A stretch of 35,783 nt of DNA from Anaerolineae bacterium (GCA_023544525.1 JAMJFU010000015.1:1-35783); one strand, 5' to 3'. Shown: positions 1 through 8,021, counted from the stretch's first letter. The notes: generated from the sequence alone by a model not told the origin. Program-made: numbers and translations.

Positions 1-1039
1 GCACGCCCAGGAGCTTGAGCGCGACCCTGGCGCCGGGATGGACGCGCGTCGCCCCGCCTACCGTGCCCACGGCCAGGGGCAACTCTAACGTGCCCACCAG
101 GTTCCCTGCCCGGTCCTGCGTCCAGGTGGACAGGGGCACATAGCGCCCCTCCCGCGCTGCGTAGGCGTGGGCACCGGCTTCGATGGCCCGCCAGTCCTGC
201 CCACAGGCCAGGGCGACGGCGTCGATGCCGTTCATGATCCCCTTGTTGTGGGTCGCCGCCCGATAGGGATCGTGCGCGGCAAAGACGTGGGCCTCCACGA
301 TGCCCTGCACGACCTGCTCGCCGGAGTATTCACCGAAGGCCAGGCTCCGGGCCGGGATGGTGCATTTGGCCCGTGCCAGCCGGCGATCTGCGAGGTTGGA
401 GAGGATACGAAGGTGCACGCGGCCGCCGGTGATCTCTTCTACCAGGGGCGTCAGGGCCTCCGCTGCTGTGTTGACGGTGTTGGCCCCCATGGCATCGCGG
501 GTGTCGTACAGCAGGTGGATGACGAGCATCGGTCCCAGCTCGGTGTCGGGAAAGACGCGCACTTCCAGGTCGCGCGCGCCCCCGTGTAGCGAGACCACGA
601 CCGGATCGGTCTGGTTGGCCAGGTCCAGAAGGCGCTCTTTGTGGCACAGAAGGTCGAAGCGCGCCGCCCACGGGTCGGGCACATCCAAGAGCTGCATCTG
701 GGCGATCATGACCGGCTCGGTGGAGCAGGTCGAGAACCCACCACCCTGGCGCACGATCTTGGCCATAAAGGCAGCAGCGGCCACGACTGAAGGCTCCTCG
801 ATGGCCATGGGGACCAGATAGTCGCGGCCGTTGATGAGAAAGTTGGGCGCAATGCCCAGCGGCAGGCTATGGGTGCCAACCACATTCTCGATCATCTGAT
901 TGGCCTGGTCCACCGAAAGTCCCGGCCCGGCCAGCACTTCCCGCTCTGCGTCTGTGAGTCCGGCCCAGGTGGAGACGCGATCAACCCGGTCCTCCGGGCT
1001 CAAATCGTAGAAACCGGGCAAACGGGATGACTTGTCCAT
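1..1039 (-). CDS. mvaA: Class II hydroxymethylglutaryl-CoA reductase (3' end off the window)
   Basis: This enzyme interconverts HMG-CoA and mevalonate with NAD(P)H in the cytoplasm. The frame is open from an ATG at 1039 to the left edge, giving 346 residues of a family usually near 430. It reads ENVVGTHSLPLGIAPN (about 51-66) and then EEPSVVAA, with the catalytic Glu at about residue 82. KGIMNGIDAV places the catalytic Lys at 266 and the Asp of GQDW at 282. These agree, within one residue, with the Pseudomonas mevalonii class II numbering (Glu83, Lys267, Asp283). The catalytic His expected near 380 lies outside the window. An AGGAG sits seven bases upstream of the ATG and fixes the start. The gene follows the antiporter-like membrane genes by 54 bases on the same strand, so cotranscription is likely. 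Whether it runs in the biosynthetic or degradative direction cannot be decided here. Confidence 0.93.
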   Translation of the reverse strand, partial: MDKSSRLPGFYDLSPEDRVDRVSTWAGLTDAEREVLAGPGLSVDQANQMIENVVGTHSLPLGIAPNFLINGRDYLVPMAIEEPSVVAAAAFMAKIVRQGGGFSTCSTEPVMIAQMQLLDVPDPWAARFDLLCHKERLLDLANQTDPVVVSLHGGARDLEVRVFPDTELGPMLVIHLLYDTRDAMGANTVNTAAEALTPLVEEITGGRVHLRILSNLADRRLARAKCTIPARSLAFGEYSGEQVVQGIVEAHVFAAHDPYRAATHNKGIMNGIDAVALACGQDWRAIEAGAHAYAAREGRYVPLSTWTQDRAGNLVGTLELPLAVGTVGGATRVHPGARVALKLLGV

Positions 1040-1093
1040 CGCTGACTCCTCACATACCCGCCCGACGAGGGCGCATGCGCCCGGCCCCAGCCA

Positions 1094-2614
1094 CTAGAAG
1101 AGGGAGAACACCTGTGCCGCGCTGGATGCCGGTTCCAAGAAAAGCTGGGGATAGAACCCCAGGACGAGGGTAAACACAGCCAGGGCCAGCACCATGACCG
1201 ACGCCAGGATGGGCTGGCGGGCAATGTCGTCCCGGGGCTCGCTGCCGAGCATGGCGTTGAGACCCCGCAACAGGCCAATGACGATGCCTACGGAAGAGGC
1301 CACGAGCGCGATCAGGGCAAAGCCCCACAGCCAATCCTGCCCGGGCGCCGCCTCAAAACCAGGTAGCGGCTCGCCGGCCAGAGGGGAGAAGGGCTGGACC
1401 CAATTCCAGACGCTGCGCCCGACTGCCCAGTGGGTGGGAAAGCCGGAGGTGAAGGGGAATCCTGCCAGGGCCAGGCCGCCCAGAATGAGACCCCCGGTGG
1501 CGATGGGCAGGCGTCCGGCGACACTTGACAGGCCGGCAAAGCGGTCCGTCGTCGCCCGGTGGCGGATGATGGACAGCGAGGCGGCCATCAAGCCAATGGC
1601 CACGCTGCGGTTGATGCCGTGAAGTAAGCCCAGCACCAATCCCTGGCTGCCGGCTGAGCCAAAGGCCAGGAAGAGGATGCCCAGATCGCTCAGCACCGCA
1701 TAGCCGAACAGACGGCCAAAGTCACGCTGAACTGCAGCCATGAGCCCACCACTGGCGGCCATGCCCAACCCGGCCAACCGGATCACGGTCAAGGTTGCGG
1801 GCTCCCGGAGAAAAGCAGGGGCCATATCCAGGAAGGACAGGGAGAGGTAAAGGGCCACGGCCTGCCCGGCGGTAAAGACGAAGGCGCTGACCAGGGGCGG
1901 GGCCCCGGCTGCCAGGGCTGGCATCCAGGTGCTGAAGGGGAATACCGCCAGCAACAGGCCAAAGCCCAGGGCCGCTGGCAGCAGAGCGCGCCGGGCAAGG
2001 GTCTGGCTCAGGGCGGGGGTGATAGGGGTCGAGCCCTCTGCCAGAGCGGCGGCATTTGCAGCGCTGAGCGTTGCCTGGTCGACGAACCAGCCAGCGATGA
2101 GCAGCAGGGGTACGGCCAGTAGCGTCACCACCAGGTAACGCTGGGCACCCCGGATCGGGGCCAACTGCCCCGCCTGCAGGACAAAGACAGACACGGCCAC
2201 GCTGACGGCAAAGACCAGCACCGCCAGCGCAAAGGTCTGCACCAAGACGACCAGCGCGTACAAGGCAAGGATGGCCAGGCTGAAGGGGTAGAACGAGCGG
2301 CCTTGCGACAGGCGCCAGGCAATGAGATAGAACACGGCCACCAGGACAAAGACATAGGCCAGCCACATCTGGCCTGCAGGATTGAGCACGAGCGTCTGTC
2401 CCAGGATCACCACAGGGCGCCCAAAGGCAACCTCCTGGCCCAGGACGAATGCCGAACGATCCAGCGGCAAGCGCAGGCAGAGGAAGGCCAGCGCGCTGGC
2501 CACCACCGCCGCCAGTGTTGCTGCCACAAAGGCCAGGTGGCGGAAGAGGTAGGTGAGCACTGCCGCCAGGAGCGGCAAGGCCAGGAGGACGATCGGGCCA
2601 GGGATCGGGCTCAC
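1094..2614 (-). CDS. Complex I/Mrp antiporter-like membrane subunit (NuoN/NuoM-like), degenerate
   Basis: This very hydrophobic 506-residue protein has about 13-14 predicted membrane segments. It carries a recognisable proton_antipo_M core: FPFSTWMP at about residue 224 corresponds to the PFHTWLP motif of NuoL/M/N, followed by GAPPLVSAF. It belongs to the family that moves protons or sodium in complex I, Mrp antiporters and group 4 hydrogenases. By eye, residues usually needed for ion transfer are replaced. The Glu of the WELLSL-like helix is absent, the Lys five residues before the PFHTW proline is Leu, the next helix Lys is Gln, and the late GFxxK Lys is His. A transport role is therefore uncertain. 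The start codon overlaps the stop of the preceding 236-residue gene by four bases, so the two are translationally coupled. HMG-CoA reductase follows. Confidence 0.75.
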   Translation of the reverse strand: MSPIPGPIVLLALPLLAAVLTYLFRHLAFVAATLAAVVASALAFLCLRLPLDRSAFVLGQEVAFGRPVVILGQTLVLNPAGQMWLAYVFVLVAVFYLIAWRLSQGRSFYPFSLAILALYALVVLVQTFALAVLVFAVSVAVSVFVLQAGQLAPIRGAQRYLVVTLLAVPLLLIAGWFVDQATLSAANAAALAEGSTPITPALSQTLARRALLPAALGFGLLLAVFPFSTWMPALAAGAPPLVSAFVFTAGQAVALYLSLSFLDMAPAFLREPATLTVIRLAGLGMAASGGLMAAVQRDFGRLFGYAVLSDLGILFLAFGSAGSQGLVLGLLHGINRSVAIGLMAASLSIIRHRATTDRFAGLSSVAGRLPIATGGLILGGLALAGFPFTSGFPTHWAVGRSVWNWVQPFSPLAGEPLPGFEAAPGQDWLWGFALIALVASSVGIVIGLLRGLNAMLGSEPRDDIARQPILASVMVLALAVFTLVLGFYPQLFLEPASSAAQVFSLF

Positions 2615-3321
2615 AGCTCTGTGGCCTCCTCGTCGGCTCCGGCCGTGGCCCCGCTCAGAACCTGGATCCCAGCCAGGTAGGAAAAGGCCAGGGAGACCAG
2701 CAGCGTCAGAGCCCCGAAAAAGCCCACGACCGCCAGGTTCGGTTCCAGTCCAGCGTAGATCAGGTCAAAGCCCACCAGGATCGTCAACGCAGCGGGCGCA
2801 ATGCGCAGCGCATCGCCGCTCAGCAGCAGGCCAGCAGTGCCCATTCCGGCGAGCCACAACGAGGCGAACGCGATATCAGGGGGCACCTGCGAGCTTCCGG
2901 TGACCGTACCCGGCAACAGCGCGGTATAGTCGGGAAAGAAGCGGATCAGGGCCAAGGACACCAGGAGCAAGGCAAGGATGCGGAGAGGCAAGCTCAAAGC
3001 GCCAGCGTTCCAGTCCAGGCGTACGCCAAAGAACCGGATACCGCCGTCGTCTTGATCTAGCCAGGGCCTCCTCTCGTCCACTCGCCGGGCTGTCAGGTAC
3101 AGGATGGGCACAACCAACATGCCCACCAGGCCGCGGACGATGGCCAATTCGGGCTGGACCAGGCGTGTCAGGACGATGGCCAGCAACAGGTATTGGACCA
3201 GGAGCGCAGCCAGGGACAGGCGCCAGTGAGAGGACAAAAAAATCGCGCCGGCAGTCAAGACCAAGCCCACAACAGCCGGTGGACCGGCCAGAAGCTCGAA
3301 TACCTCAGCAAAGGTGTCCAT
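2611..3321 (-). CDS. Small multi-pass membrane protein, HyfE/NuoK-like
   Basis: The product has 236 residues and about seven hydrophobic segments. Its C-terminal part (GTAGLLLSGDALRIAPAALT, then VGFDLIYAG) resembles the NuoK/MrpC pattern in which a conserved Glu sits in an IELM-type helix; here the acid is Asp. The length and the position between two antiporter-like genes fit HyfE or a fused NuoK-type subunit. The family assignment rests on topology and context, not on a diagnostic motif. It lies 12 bases after the 576-residue membrane gene and overlaps the next by four bases, so it is the middle gene of a three-gene membrane module. An acidic tail follows the last membrane segment. It may only be a scaffold, because no redox subunit is nearby. 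Confidence 0.55.
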   Translation of the reverse strand: MDTFAEVFELLAGPPAVVGLVLTAGAIFLSSHWRLSLAALLVQYLLLAIVLTRLVQPELAIVRGLVGMLVVPILYLTARRVDERRPWLDQDDGGIRFFGVRLDWNAGALSLPLRILALLLVSLALIRFFPDYTALLPGTVTGSSQVPPDIAFASLWLAGMGTAGLLLSGDALRIAPAALTILVGFDLIYAGLEPNLAVVGFFGALTLLVSLAFSYLAGIQVLSGATAGADEEATEL

Positions 3322-3333
3322 GGTTCGTCTCGA

Positions 3334-5064
3334 TCAGCGGGCGGCCAGAAAGGCAGCCCCAAGCGCCAGGATAATGAGGGCCCAGCCCCACCAGCCATCC
3401 CCCTCGCCGACCTGTCCCAGCCAAAAGAAAAGACCTGCCAGGCGCTGTCCCAGCCAGGAGGCGCCACGATAGAGCCAGTCGAGGCTCAGCACGGCCTGGA
3501 CTACCCGGGCATAGTCTGCCAGGTGGCTGGCCCGGCGGGCGAGCCAGGCGCCAAGGAGCCAGGGCAGGATAAAGAGCAGGCCCGAGCCCCAGGCAGAGAC
3601 CGTGGAGGGCGGGACCGGCCGCAGGCCAAACCCATCCGGCGCAATCCCGGCGGCCAGGAGTGCCAAGACCAACAAGCCAACGGCCAGTACCGCACCCGGC
3701 GCGTTGCGGCGACGGCGCGTTCTGCGGAGGCTCAAGCCCAGGACCAACCAGAAGCCGGCCACCAGAAAAACGTCGGCGGCAAACAGCAACAGCACGTCCG
3801 GACTGCCCTGTGCGAGCAAGCCTGCGTACAGGGGCCATCTTTGCCGGAAGCCTGCCGTCAGGGGAGCGCCAGCAATGGAGGCCAGGGCAATGGCAGGCAA
3901 TAGGGCCAACAGATGGCGCACCTCGACCAATCCGCGCCAACGCGCCAGACCCGGAAAACGCGGCCTTAGCCGGGCAATGAGCCTGGCCCGCTGAGGGGCC
4001 GTCGACTGCCAGGCCTGCCACAGCCGTCCGGTCCGCGCTGCCGTGGCCCGCTCCAGGCCGGCGTCCCACCAGATGGCCAGCGCACCCAGCGCCAGCGGCA
4101 AGCACAACACTGGCCACAATGCCGCCCTGGGAAACAGGAGGGCCATGAGGAGGGCGTAGCCGGTCTGGTAGATGAGCCCGGCCGACCAGAGCTGGCCGAT
4201 GCCAGAGCGGCCTTCTTCATCGGCCACAGCCACCAGCCCGCCGCTCCAGACCAGCAGCCCCCCGGCGATGACCGCCAGCAGGCCCAGGGCCATGAAACCA
4301 CCGAACTCAGCCAGCAGTGGAGCCAGCGCCTGTACCCGGGCCAGAAGGTAGATGCCAGTGCTGACCGGCAACAACAGGGCAGCGGCATCCTGGGGCGCAC
4401 TCAGCCGCCGTGGATGCAAGGGGAAGATGAGCATACGCAGCAGGCCGGCAATGGCCAGAAGCTGCAGTACCTGGGTGGGCAGTCTGGCCCCAGCCAACGA
4501 GGTATGTCCGGCTGAGGCGTCGAGCCACAAAGCGGTGAAAAACAGCAGGGACGTGGAGGCGATACCTGGGACCACCACGGCCAGCGTGGCGCCACCCTGT
4601 TCTTCATCGCTCCGCGCCCAAAGGACGATGGCAATCAGGGCCAGATCGAGCAGAGCACTGCCCAGGGCAAGGGTCAACAGGTTGGCGGCCAGCATGGTGG
4701 CCAACGACCCGGCCAGGGCAATGAGCATCAGTGGATGCCATGGGGTCCTTGGCTGCCTGCCGCGGATGCCCAAGACCAGGGCACCGGTGACCCCGGCCAG
4801 GGTGATGCCGGCGGCCAGCGACAGGCTATCGGCATAGAAGGTGGGACTGGTCCTGAACAGGTTAATGGGTTGCCACGAGAGCGCCACGCGCACGGCTTCG
4901 ACAGACCTGAGTGAGGAGAGGACGACGAGTGTAAGCGTGGCAAAACCAGCCGCGGCGAGCCGCCGCAGCCAATTGGGCAATAGACGCCCCAGCACCAAAA
5001 TGGTCGCTGCTCCAACCAACGGCCACAGGATGGTACGGATGGGCAGCGCGATTGAAAGTGGCAT
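3334..5064 (-). CDS. Complex I/Mrp antiporter-like membrane subunit (NuoL/HyfB-like), divergent
   Basis: This 576-residue multi-pass membrane protein (about 14-16 segments) is the first gene of the membrane operon. FPLHPRRLSAPQDAAALLLP matches the PFHTWLP...TPVSALL region of NuoL, and ANLLTLALGSALLD lies where NuoL has LFVGWELLS. The WELL Glu is therefore Ala here. The two lysines of the ion pathway appear as Arg: one five residues before the FPLHP proline, the other in GFRQRW. An extended C-terminal part (about residues 470-576) carries extra amphipathic sequence and ends with a final membrane helix, as in long NuoL/HyfB proteins. GAGAAG directly precedes the ATG at 5064. The 5130-5158 promoter reads into it. 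No NADH- or hydrogen-oxidising subunit is visible nearby, so the partner complex is unknown. Confidence 0.65.
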   Translation of the reverse strand: MPLSIALPIRTILWPLVGAATILVLGRLLPNWLRRLAAAGFATLTLVVLSSLRSVEAVRVALSWQPINLFRTSPTFYADSLSLAAGITLAGVTGALVLGIRGRQPRTPWHPLMLIALAGSLATMLAANLLTLALGSALLDLALIAIVLWARSDEEQGGATLAVVVPGIASTSLLFFTALWLDASAGHTSLAGARLPTQVLQLLAIAGLLRMLIFPLHPRRLSAPQDAAALLLPVSTGIYLLARVQALAPLLAEFGGFMALGLLAVIAGGLLVWSGGLVAVADEEGRSGIGQLWSAGLIYQTGYALLMALLFPRAALWPVLCLPLALGALAIWWDAGLERATAARTGRLWQAWQSTAPQRARLIARLRPRFPGLARWRGLVEVRHLLALLPAIALASIAGAPLTAGFRQRWPLYAGLLAQGSPDVLLLFAADVFLVAGFWLVLGLSLRRTRRRRNAPGAVLAVGLLVLALLAAGIAPDGFGLRPVPPSTVSAWGSGLLFILPWLLGAWLARRASHLADYARVVQAVLSLDWLYRGASWLGQRLAGLFFWLGQVGEGDGWWGWALIILALGAAFLAAR

Positions 5065-5129
5065 CTTCTCGCAATCTGAAAGATTTGCCGCCCCCTAGCT
5101 CCGTCACCTCGGGAAGCGGCGCGCCGGGT

Positions 5130-5158
5130 ATTCTAACACAAAAGGAAGGCACGGGCAA
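5130..5158 (-). promoter_or_regulatory. Sigma-70-type promoter of the antiporter-like membrane operon
   Basis: Read on the minus strand, TTGCCC (5153-5158) is followed by a 17-base spacer and TAGAAT (5130-5135). This leaves a leader of about 58 bases before the ATG at 5064. It is back to back with the ftcD promoter; the two -35 boxes are 15 bases apart. Confidence 0.6.
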
Positions 5159-5173
5159 GCACCGGCATTTCCG

Positions 5174-5202
5174 TTGACAGCCCTTGCTGGAGATGCTACA
5201 AT
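5174..5202 (+). promoter_or_regulatory. Sigma-70 promoter for ftcD and downstream genes
   Basis: A perfect TTGACA (5174-5179), a 17-base spacer and TACAAT (5197-5202) predict transcription from about 5209. The 5' leader is then about 139 bases before the GTG at 5348. I see small GC hairpins in the leader (around 5278-5297) but no known riboswitch. Confidence 0.75.
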
Positions 5203-5347
5203 GGGGCCTGGTCGTGCCTTGCTGGCACGCGGGACACCGAAAATGGCTCTTCGCAGTTGCCCGGCGGTGCTTCTCTAACCGGCAGGCCCTGCCGGCCGCC
5301 TCCGATGATGCGATACCCGGCGCGATAGACCTATTGAGGAGAGTGAC

Positions 5348-6244
5348 GTGACCAAGATCGTCGAATGCGTACCCAATTTCAGCGAAGGACGCCGCCAGGA
5401 TGTGATCCAGCGCATCGTAGGGGCGATGGAGCAGGTGGCAGGCGTGCAGGTCGTCGACGTCCAATCAGACATCGACCACAATCGTGCGGTGGTTACCCTC
5501 GTGGGCGATCCCCAGGCCGCTGCAGAGGCGGCGTTCCGGGCCACCGCCGTGGCAGCCGAGCTCATCGACATGGACCACCATCGAGGCGGGCACCCGCGCA
5601 TGGGCGCCACGGATGTCATCCCCTTCGTCCCGGTGCGGGGTGTGAGAATGGAAGACTGTGTGCAAGTAGCCCGCCAGCTGGGAGAGCGGATCGGCTCGGA
5701 GCTGGGCATCCCGGTGTACCTCTACGAAGACGCCGCCAGCGATCCTGCGCGGCGCAACCTGGCCGACGTGAGGCGCGGCGAGTACGAGGCCCTGAAGGAG
5801 GAGATCGGAACCAACCCCGAGCGAGCCCCTGACTTTGGGCCAGTGGCGATCGGCACCGCCGGCGCCACCGCTGTGGGAGCCCGGCCGCCGCTGGTCGCCT
5901 TCAACGTCTACCTGAACACCGACGACCCGGCACCTGCCCAGGCGATCGCCCGGGCCGTACGGCACTCTAGTGGCGGACTGCGTTTCGTGAAAGCCCTGGG
6001 CCTGGCCGTCGAAGGGGAAACGCAGGTCTCGATGAACCTGACCGACTACCGCCGGACACCCATCCACCGGGTCCTGGAGATGATCCGATCGGAGGCTGCA
6101 AGCTACGGCCTGGCGGTGACTCGCAGCGAGATCGTGGGCCTGCTGCCTGCTGAGGCCCTCATCGACGCGGCGCGGTTCTACCTGCAGCTCAGGGACTTTG
6201 CCCCGGAGCAGGTGCTGGAGAACCGGCTGATTGCGGAAGAGTAG
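5348..6244 (+). CDS. ftcD: Glutamate formimidoyltransferase
   Basis: This enzyme transfers the formimino group of N-formiminoglutamate to tetrahydrofolate; some bacterial members instead handle 5-formyl-THF. The 298-residue single-domain form lacks the cyclodeaminase half found in animal FTCD. Family signatures are VPNFSEGR at residues 8-15 and DMDHHRGGHPRMGATD, in which His82 matches the catalytic His of the characterised enzyme. The GTG start at 5348 follows GAGGAG by seven bases, and the protein begins MTKIVECVPNFSEGR exactly as the family does. It is the first gene after a strong promoter, with a NYN nuclease gene 49 bases downstream. A GC hairpin (6252-6276) lies between the two. No other histidine-degradation gene is present, so a general one-carbon role is as likely as histidine catabolism. 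Confidence 0.93.
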   Translation: MTKIVECVPNFSEGRRQDVIQRIVGAMEQVAGVQVVDVQSDIDHNRAVVTLVGDPQAAAEAAFRATAVAAELIDMDHHRGGHPRMGATDVIPFVPVRGVRMEDCVQVARQLGERIGSELGIPVYLYEDAASDPARRNLADVRRGEYEALKEEIGTNPERAPDFGPVAIGTAGATAVGARPPLVAFNVYLNTDDPAPAQAIARAVRHSSGGLRFVKALGLAVEGETQVSMNLTDYRRTPIHRVLEMIRSEAASYGLAVTRSEIVGLLPAEALIDAARFYLQLRDFAPEQVLENRLIAEE

Positions 6245-6293
6245 CCCATGGGGCACCCAGCTGCCCGCCGGGTGCCAGGTTGAGGAGCCGCCA

Positions 6294-6779
6294 GTGCCAA
6301 TTCTAATCGATGGACACAACCTCATCGGCCAACTGGCCGCGCTGTCTCTGCAAGACCCAGGCGACGAAGAGGCGCTGGTGCGCATGCTCGTCGCCTACCG
6401 GGCCCGGACGGGACGGGCCGTCACCGTGGTGTTCGATCCCGGGAGCACCTTTGCCCTGCCCAGCACCCGGCGGAGCGGGGGCGTTACGGCCATCTTTGCG
6501 CCACATAAGAGCAGCGCGGATGCGGTGATTATCAAGCGCGTGCGCCAGAGCCGTGACCGCAGTGGCTGGCTGGTGATCACTTCGGATCATGAACTGGCGG
6601 CGACGGTAAGCCGCCTCGGTGCGCGGGTTCAAAGCGCCTCGGATTTCGCGCAGGCGCTGGAAGCGCCCGGCGCGGCGCCGCCTGACTGGCGAGAGAAGCC
6701 ACTTTCGCCGGACCAGGTCGAAGACTGGTTGGCTCTGTTCGAGGGTCCCTCCCCGGCGGAGCCTCCAGATAGCGAATGA
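6294..6779 (+). CDS. NYN (YacP-like) domain protein, putative ribonuclease
   Basis: The frame is open further upstream, but GAGGAG at 6282-6287 followed by GTG at 6294 gives the natural start, MPILIDGHNLIGQ. The 161-residue product has the three acidic PIN/NYN signatures: ILIDGHNLI at the N-terminus, VVFDPG near residue 45 and VITSDHELAATV near 95-105. Together these build a metal-dependent nuclease centre. YacP/Rae1 relatives cleave RNA, in Bacillus within the ribosomal A-site; whether this protein does so is inference. The C-terminal 40 residues are charged and Pro-rich, without recognisable motifs. It follows ftcD and is probably cotranscribed with it. Confidence 0.78.
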   Translation: MPILIDGHNLIGQLAALSLQDPGDEEALVRMLVAYRARTGRAVTVVFDPGSTFALPSTRRSGGVTAIFAPHKSSADAVIIKRVRQSRDRSGWLVITSDHELAATVSRLGARVQSASDFAQALEAPGAAPPDWREKPLSPDQVEDWLALFEGPSPAEPPDSE

Positions 6780-6810
6780 CGAGCGCGCCGGAGGACGGTC
6801 CAGGGTCGCG

Positions 6811-6837
6811 CCTCGCCGTAGCCGCGCCGCGGCGAGG
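6811..6837 (+). other. GC-rich hairpin in the NYN to deoxyribosyltransferase-like gene gap
   Basis: CCTCGCCG (6811-6818) and CGGCGAGG (6830-6837) form a perfect 8-bp stem with an 11-base loop in the 111-base gap between two plus-strand genes. No U tract follows, so it is not a classic terminator. It may stabilise or partition the mRNA. Confidence 0.5.
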
Positions 6838-6890
6838 GAAGGGGCAGAGGGTCCCTATAGCAGACACAACGAACGGCCAGGAGGATTTCC

Positions 6891-7346
6891 GTGAAGGTTT
6901 TCATTGCCGGCATCATGCAGGGTTCGAGGCTGGACCGCGACATCGACGACCAGGGCTATCGCGCCCAGATCACGACAGCCATCCTCCAGCGTTACCCCGG
7001 GAGCGAGATCGTGGATCCCAACGAACTCCATCCCGAGGGTGTGGGCTATGACGATGAGCAGGCGCGGAGCACCCTGCTGGAAATGGCAGCGCTGGCCGCC
7101 GAATGCGATCTCCTGGTGGCCTACGCGCCGCAGGCCAGCATGGGCACCGCCATCGAAATGTGGCAGGCATTTCAGGCTGGCGCGCCGATTGTGACCATCT
7201 CGCCCATGTCGGAGAATTGGGTCGTCAAGCACCTGTCGGATGCCATGGTGCCTGACCTGGCGGCCTTCCGTGCATGGGTGGCCGGCGGCGGGCTGCAGCA
7301 GATCGCCGGCGCAGAGGCAGCGGTCAGTGCTGCACGGAAAGATTGA
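6891..7346 (+). CDS. Nucleoside 2-deoxyribosyltransferase-like protein
   Basis: This 151-residue soluble protein begins MKVFIAGIM, the first strand of the nucleoside 2-deoxyribosyltransferase/DUF4406 fold. It has a D-L-L-V-A-Y strand near residue 80 and SMGTAIEMWQAFQAGAP at about 90-106. The Glu of that last segment is where the family places its catalytic nucleophile (pattern GTxxEixxA). Members exchange bases on deoxynucleosides or cleave nucleotide N-glycosidic bonds; the substrate cannot be named. AGGAGG lies eight bases before the ATG. Its TGA is embedded in the -35 box of the tRNA-Arg promoter, so transcription of the two units overlaps physically. Confidence 0.7.
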   Translation: MKVFIAGIMQGSRLDRDIDDQGYRAQITTAILQRYPGSEIVDPNELHPEGVGYDDEQARSTLLEMAALAAECDLLVAYAPQASMGTAIEMWQAFQAGAPIVTISPMSENWVVKHLSDAMVPDLAAFRAWVAGGGLQQIAGAEAAVSAARKD

Positions 7347-7371
7347 CAACCAGCCCGACCTCAGCTAGAAT
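7343..7371 (+). promoter_or_regulatory. Promoter of tRNA-Arg, overlapping the upstream stop codon
   Basis: TTGACA (7343-7348), a 17-base spacer and TAGAAT (7366-7371). The TGA stop of the preceding gene (7344-7346) is inside the -35 box. The expected start near 7378 leaves only about two bases before the mature tRNA 5' end. Confidence 0.8.
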
Positions 7372-7379
7372 ATGCGTGC

Positions 7380-7452
7380 GCCCCCATAGCTCAGTGGACA
7401 GAGCAGCGGCCTTCTAAGCCGTCGGTCGCAGGTTCAAATCCTGCTGGGGGTA
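7380..7452 (+). tRNA. tRNA-Arg (anticodon TCT)
   Basis: A complete 73-base cloverleaf. The acceptor is 7380-7386/7445-7451 with one G-U pair at the end, discriminator A7452. The D stem is GCTC/GAGC, the anticodon stem 7406-7410/7418-7422, the anticodon TCT 7413-7415, and the T arm GCAGG-TTCAAAT-CCTGC. CCA is not encoded. A short T run (7454-7458) follows and may end the transcript. Confidence 0.96.
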
Positions 7453-7463
7453 CTTTTTCGATC

Positions 7464-7997
7464 TCAGGGCCGTCGCACCCTCACATCCGAGACGAGGCAG
7501 GCGGGCTGTATCTGGATCTTGTATTCCGCAGAGTCATAGTCCTCGCTGGCCAGGCTGGATTGCCCCAAAAAGATGTCGCGCTTTTTGCCAAAGAGGTTGG
7601 CGCTGGCCAGGAACGCCAGCGGGGCGACCATCACAGCCACCCCCTCCGGGACCACGACGCGGATGCTGTTTACCAGAGAAAAGACGCGGACGACCGACTC
7701 GCCCGGGGGAACGTCGGCCTGGCTCAAGTCCAGGTTCACGTCCCCCACAAACAGCCAGATCTCCTCATCGGCGACCTGCCACGCGCCTGAGCGCCGGACG
7801 GGCCCAAAGACTGAAGCCCGAACGGCTGTGCCAGGACTCACGAGCAACGGGCGCAGCAGCAGGCCGAGGCCCAGCAGGATCAAGACCGCGGGCATGCACA
7901 AGAACCCGAGGTCAACGTCCAGGATGTTTCCGACGAGGATGACCAGCCCCACCGCAATGATCACGATGCCAATGATGATCCGACCATCCGTGCGCAT
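7464..7997 (-). CDS. LiaF-like membrane protein (cell-wall stress response family)
   Basis: The 177-residue product has two or three N-terminal membrane segments (about residues 7-50) followed by a soluble domain of alternating hydrophobic strands. That domain includes GDVNLDLSQADVPPGES and VVPEGVAVMVAPLA, the right-handed beta repeat pattern of LiaF/VraT C-terminal domains. Family members sense or damp cell-envelope stress with LiaRS-type two-component systems. No kinase or regulator is adjacent, so the function here is open. A strong AGGGGGAG precedes the ATG at 7997, and the gene begins 24 bases after rsmA as the last gene of that operon. It converges on tRNA-Arg with only 11 bases between them. 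Confidence 0.7.
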   Translation of the reverse strand: MRTDGRIIIGIVIIAVGLVILVGNILDVDLGFLCMPAVLILLGLGLLLRPLLVSPGTAVRASVFGPVRRSGAWQVADEEIWLFVGDVNLDLSQADVPPGESVVRVFSLVNSIRVVVPEGVAVMVAPLAFLASANLFGKKRDIFLGQSSLASEDYDSAEYKIQIQPACLVSDVRVRRP

Positions 7998-8021
7998 CTC
8001 AGCTCCCCCTTTTCCTGTTTA

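Noticed and set aside
167-821. Plus-strand open frames near the left end
   Set aside because: They are antisense to the HMG-CoA reductase frame, which carries all the family motifs. Their products are Arg/Ser-rich and without motif.
5203-5347. Riboswitch in the ftcD leader (for example tetrahydrofolate type)
   Set aside because: Conserved THF-aptamer segments are not recognisable; only small GC hairpins are present.
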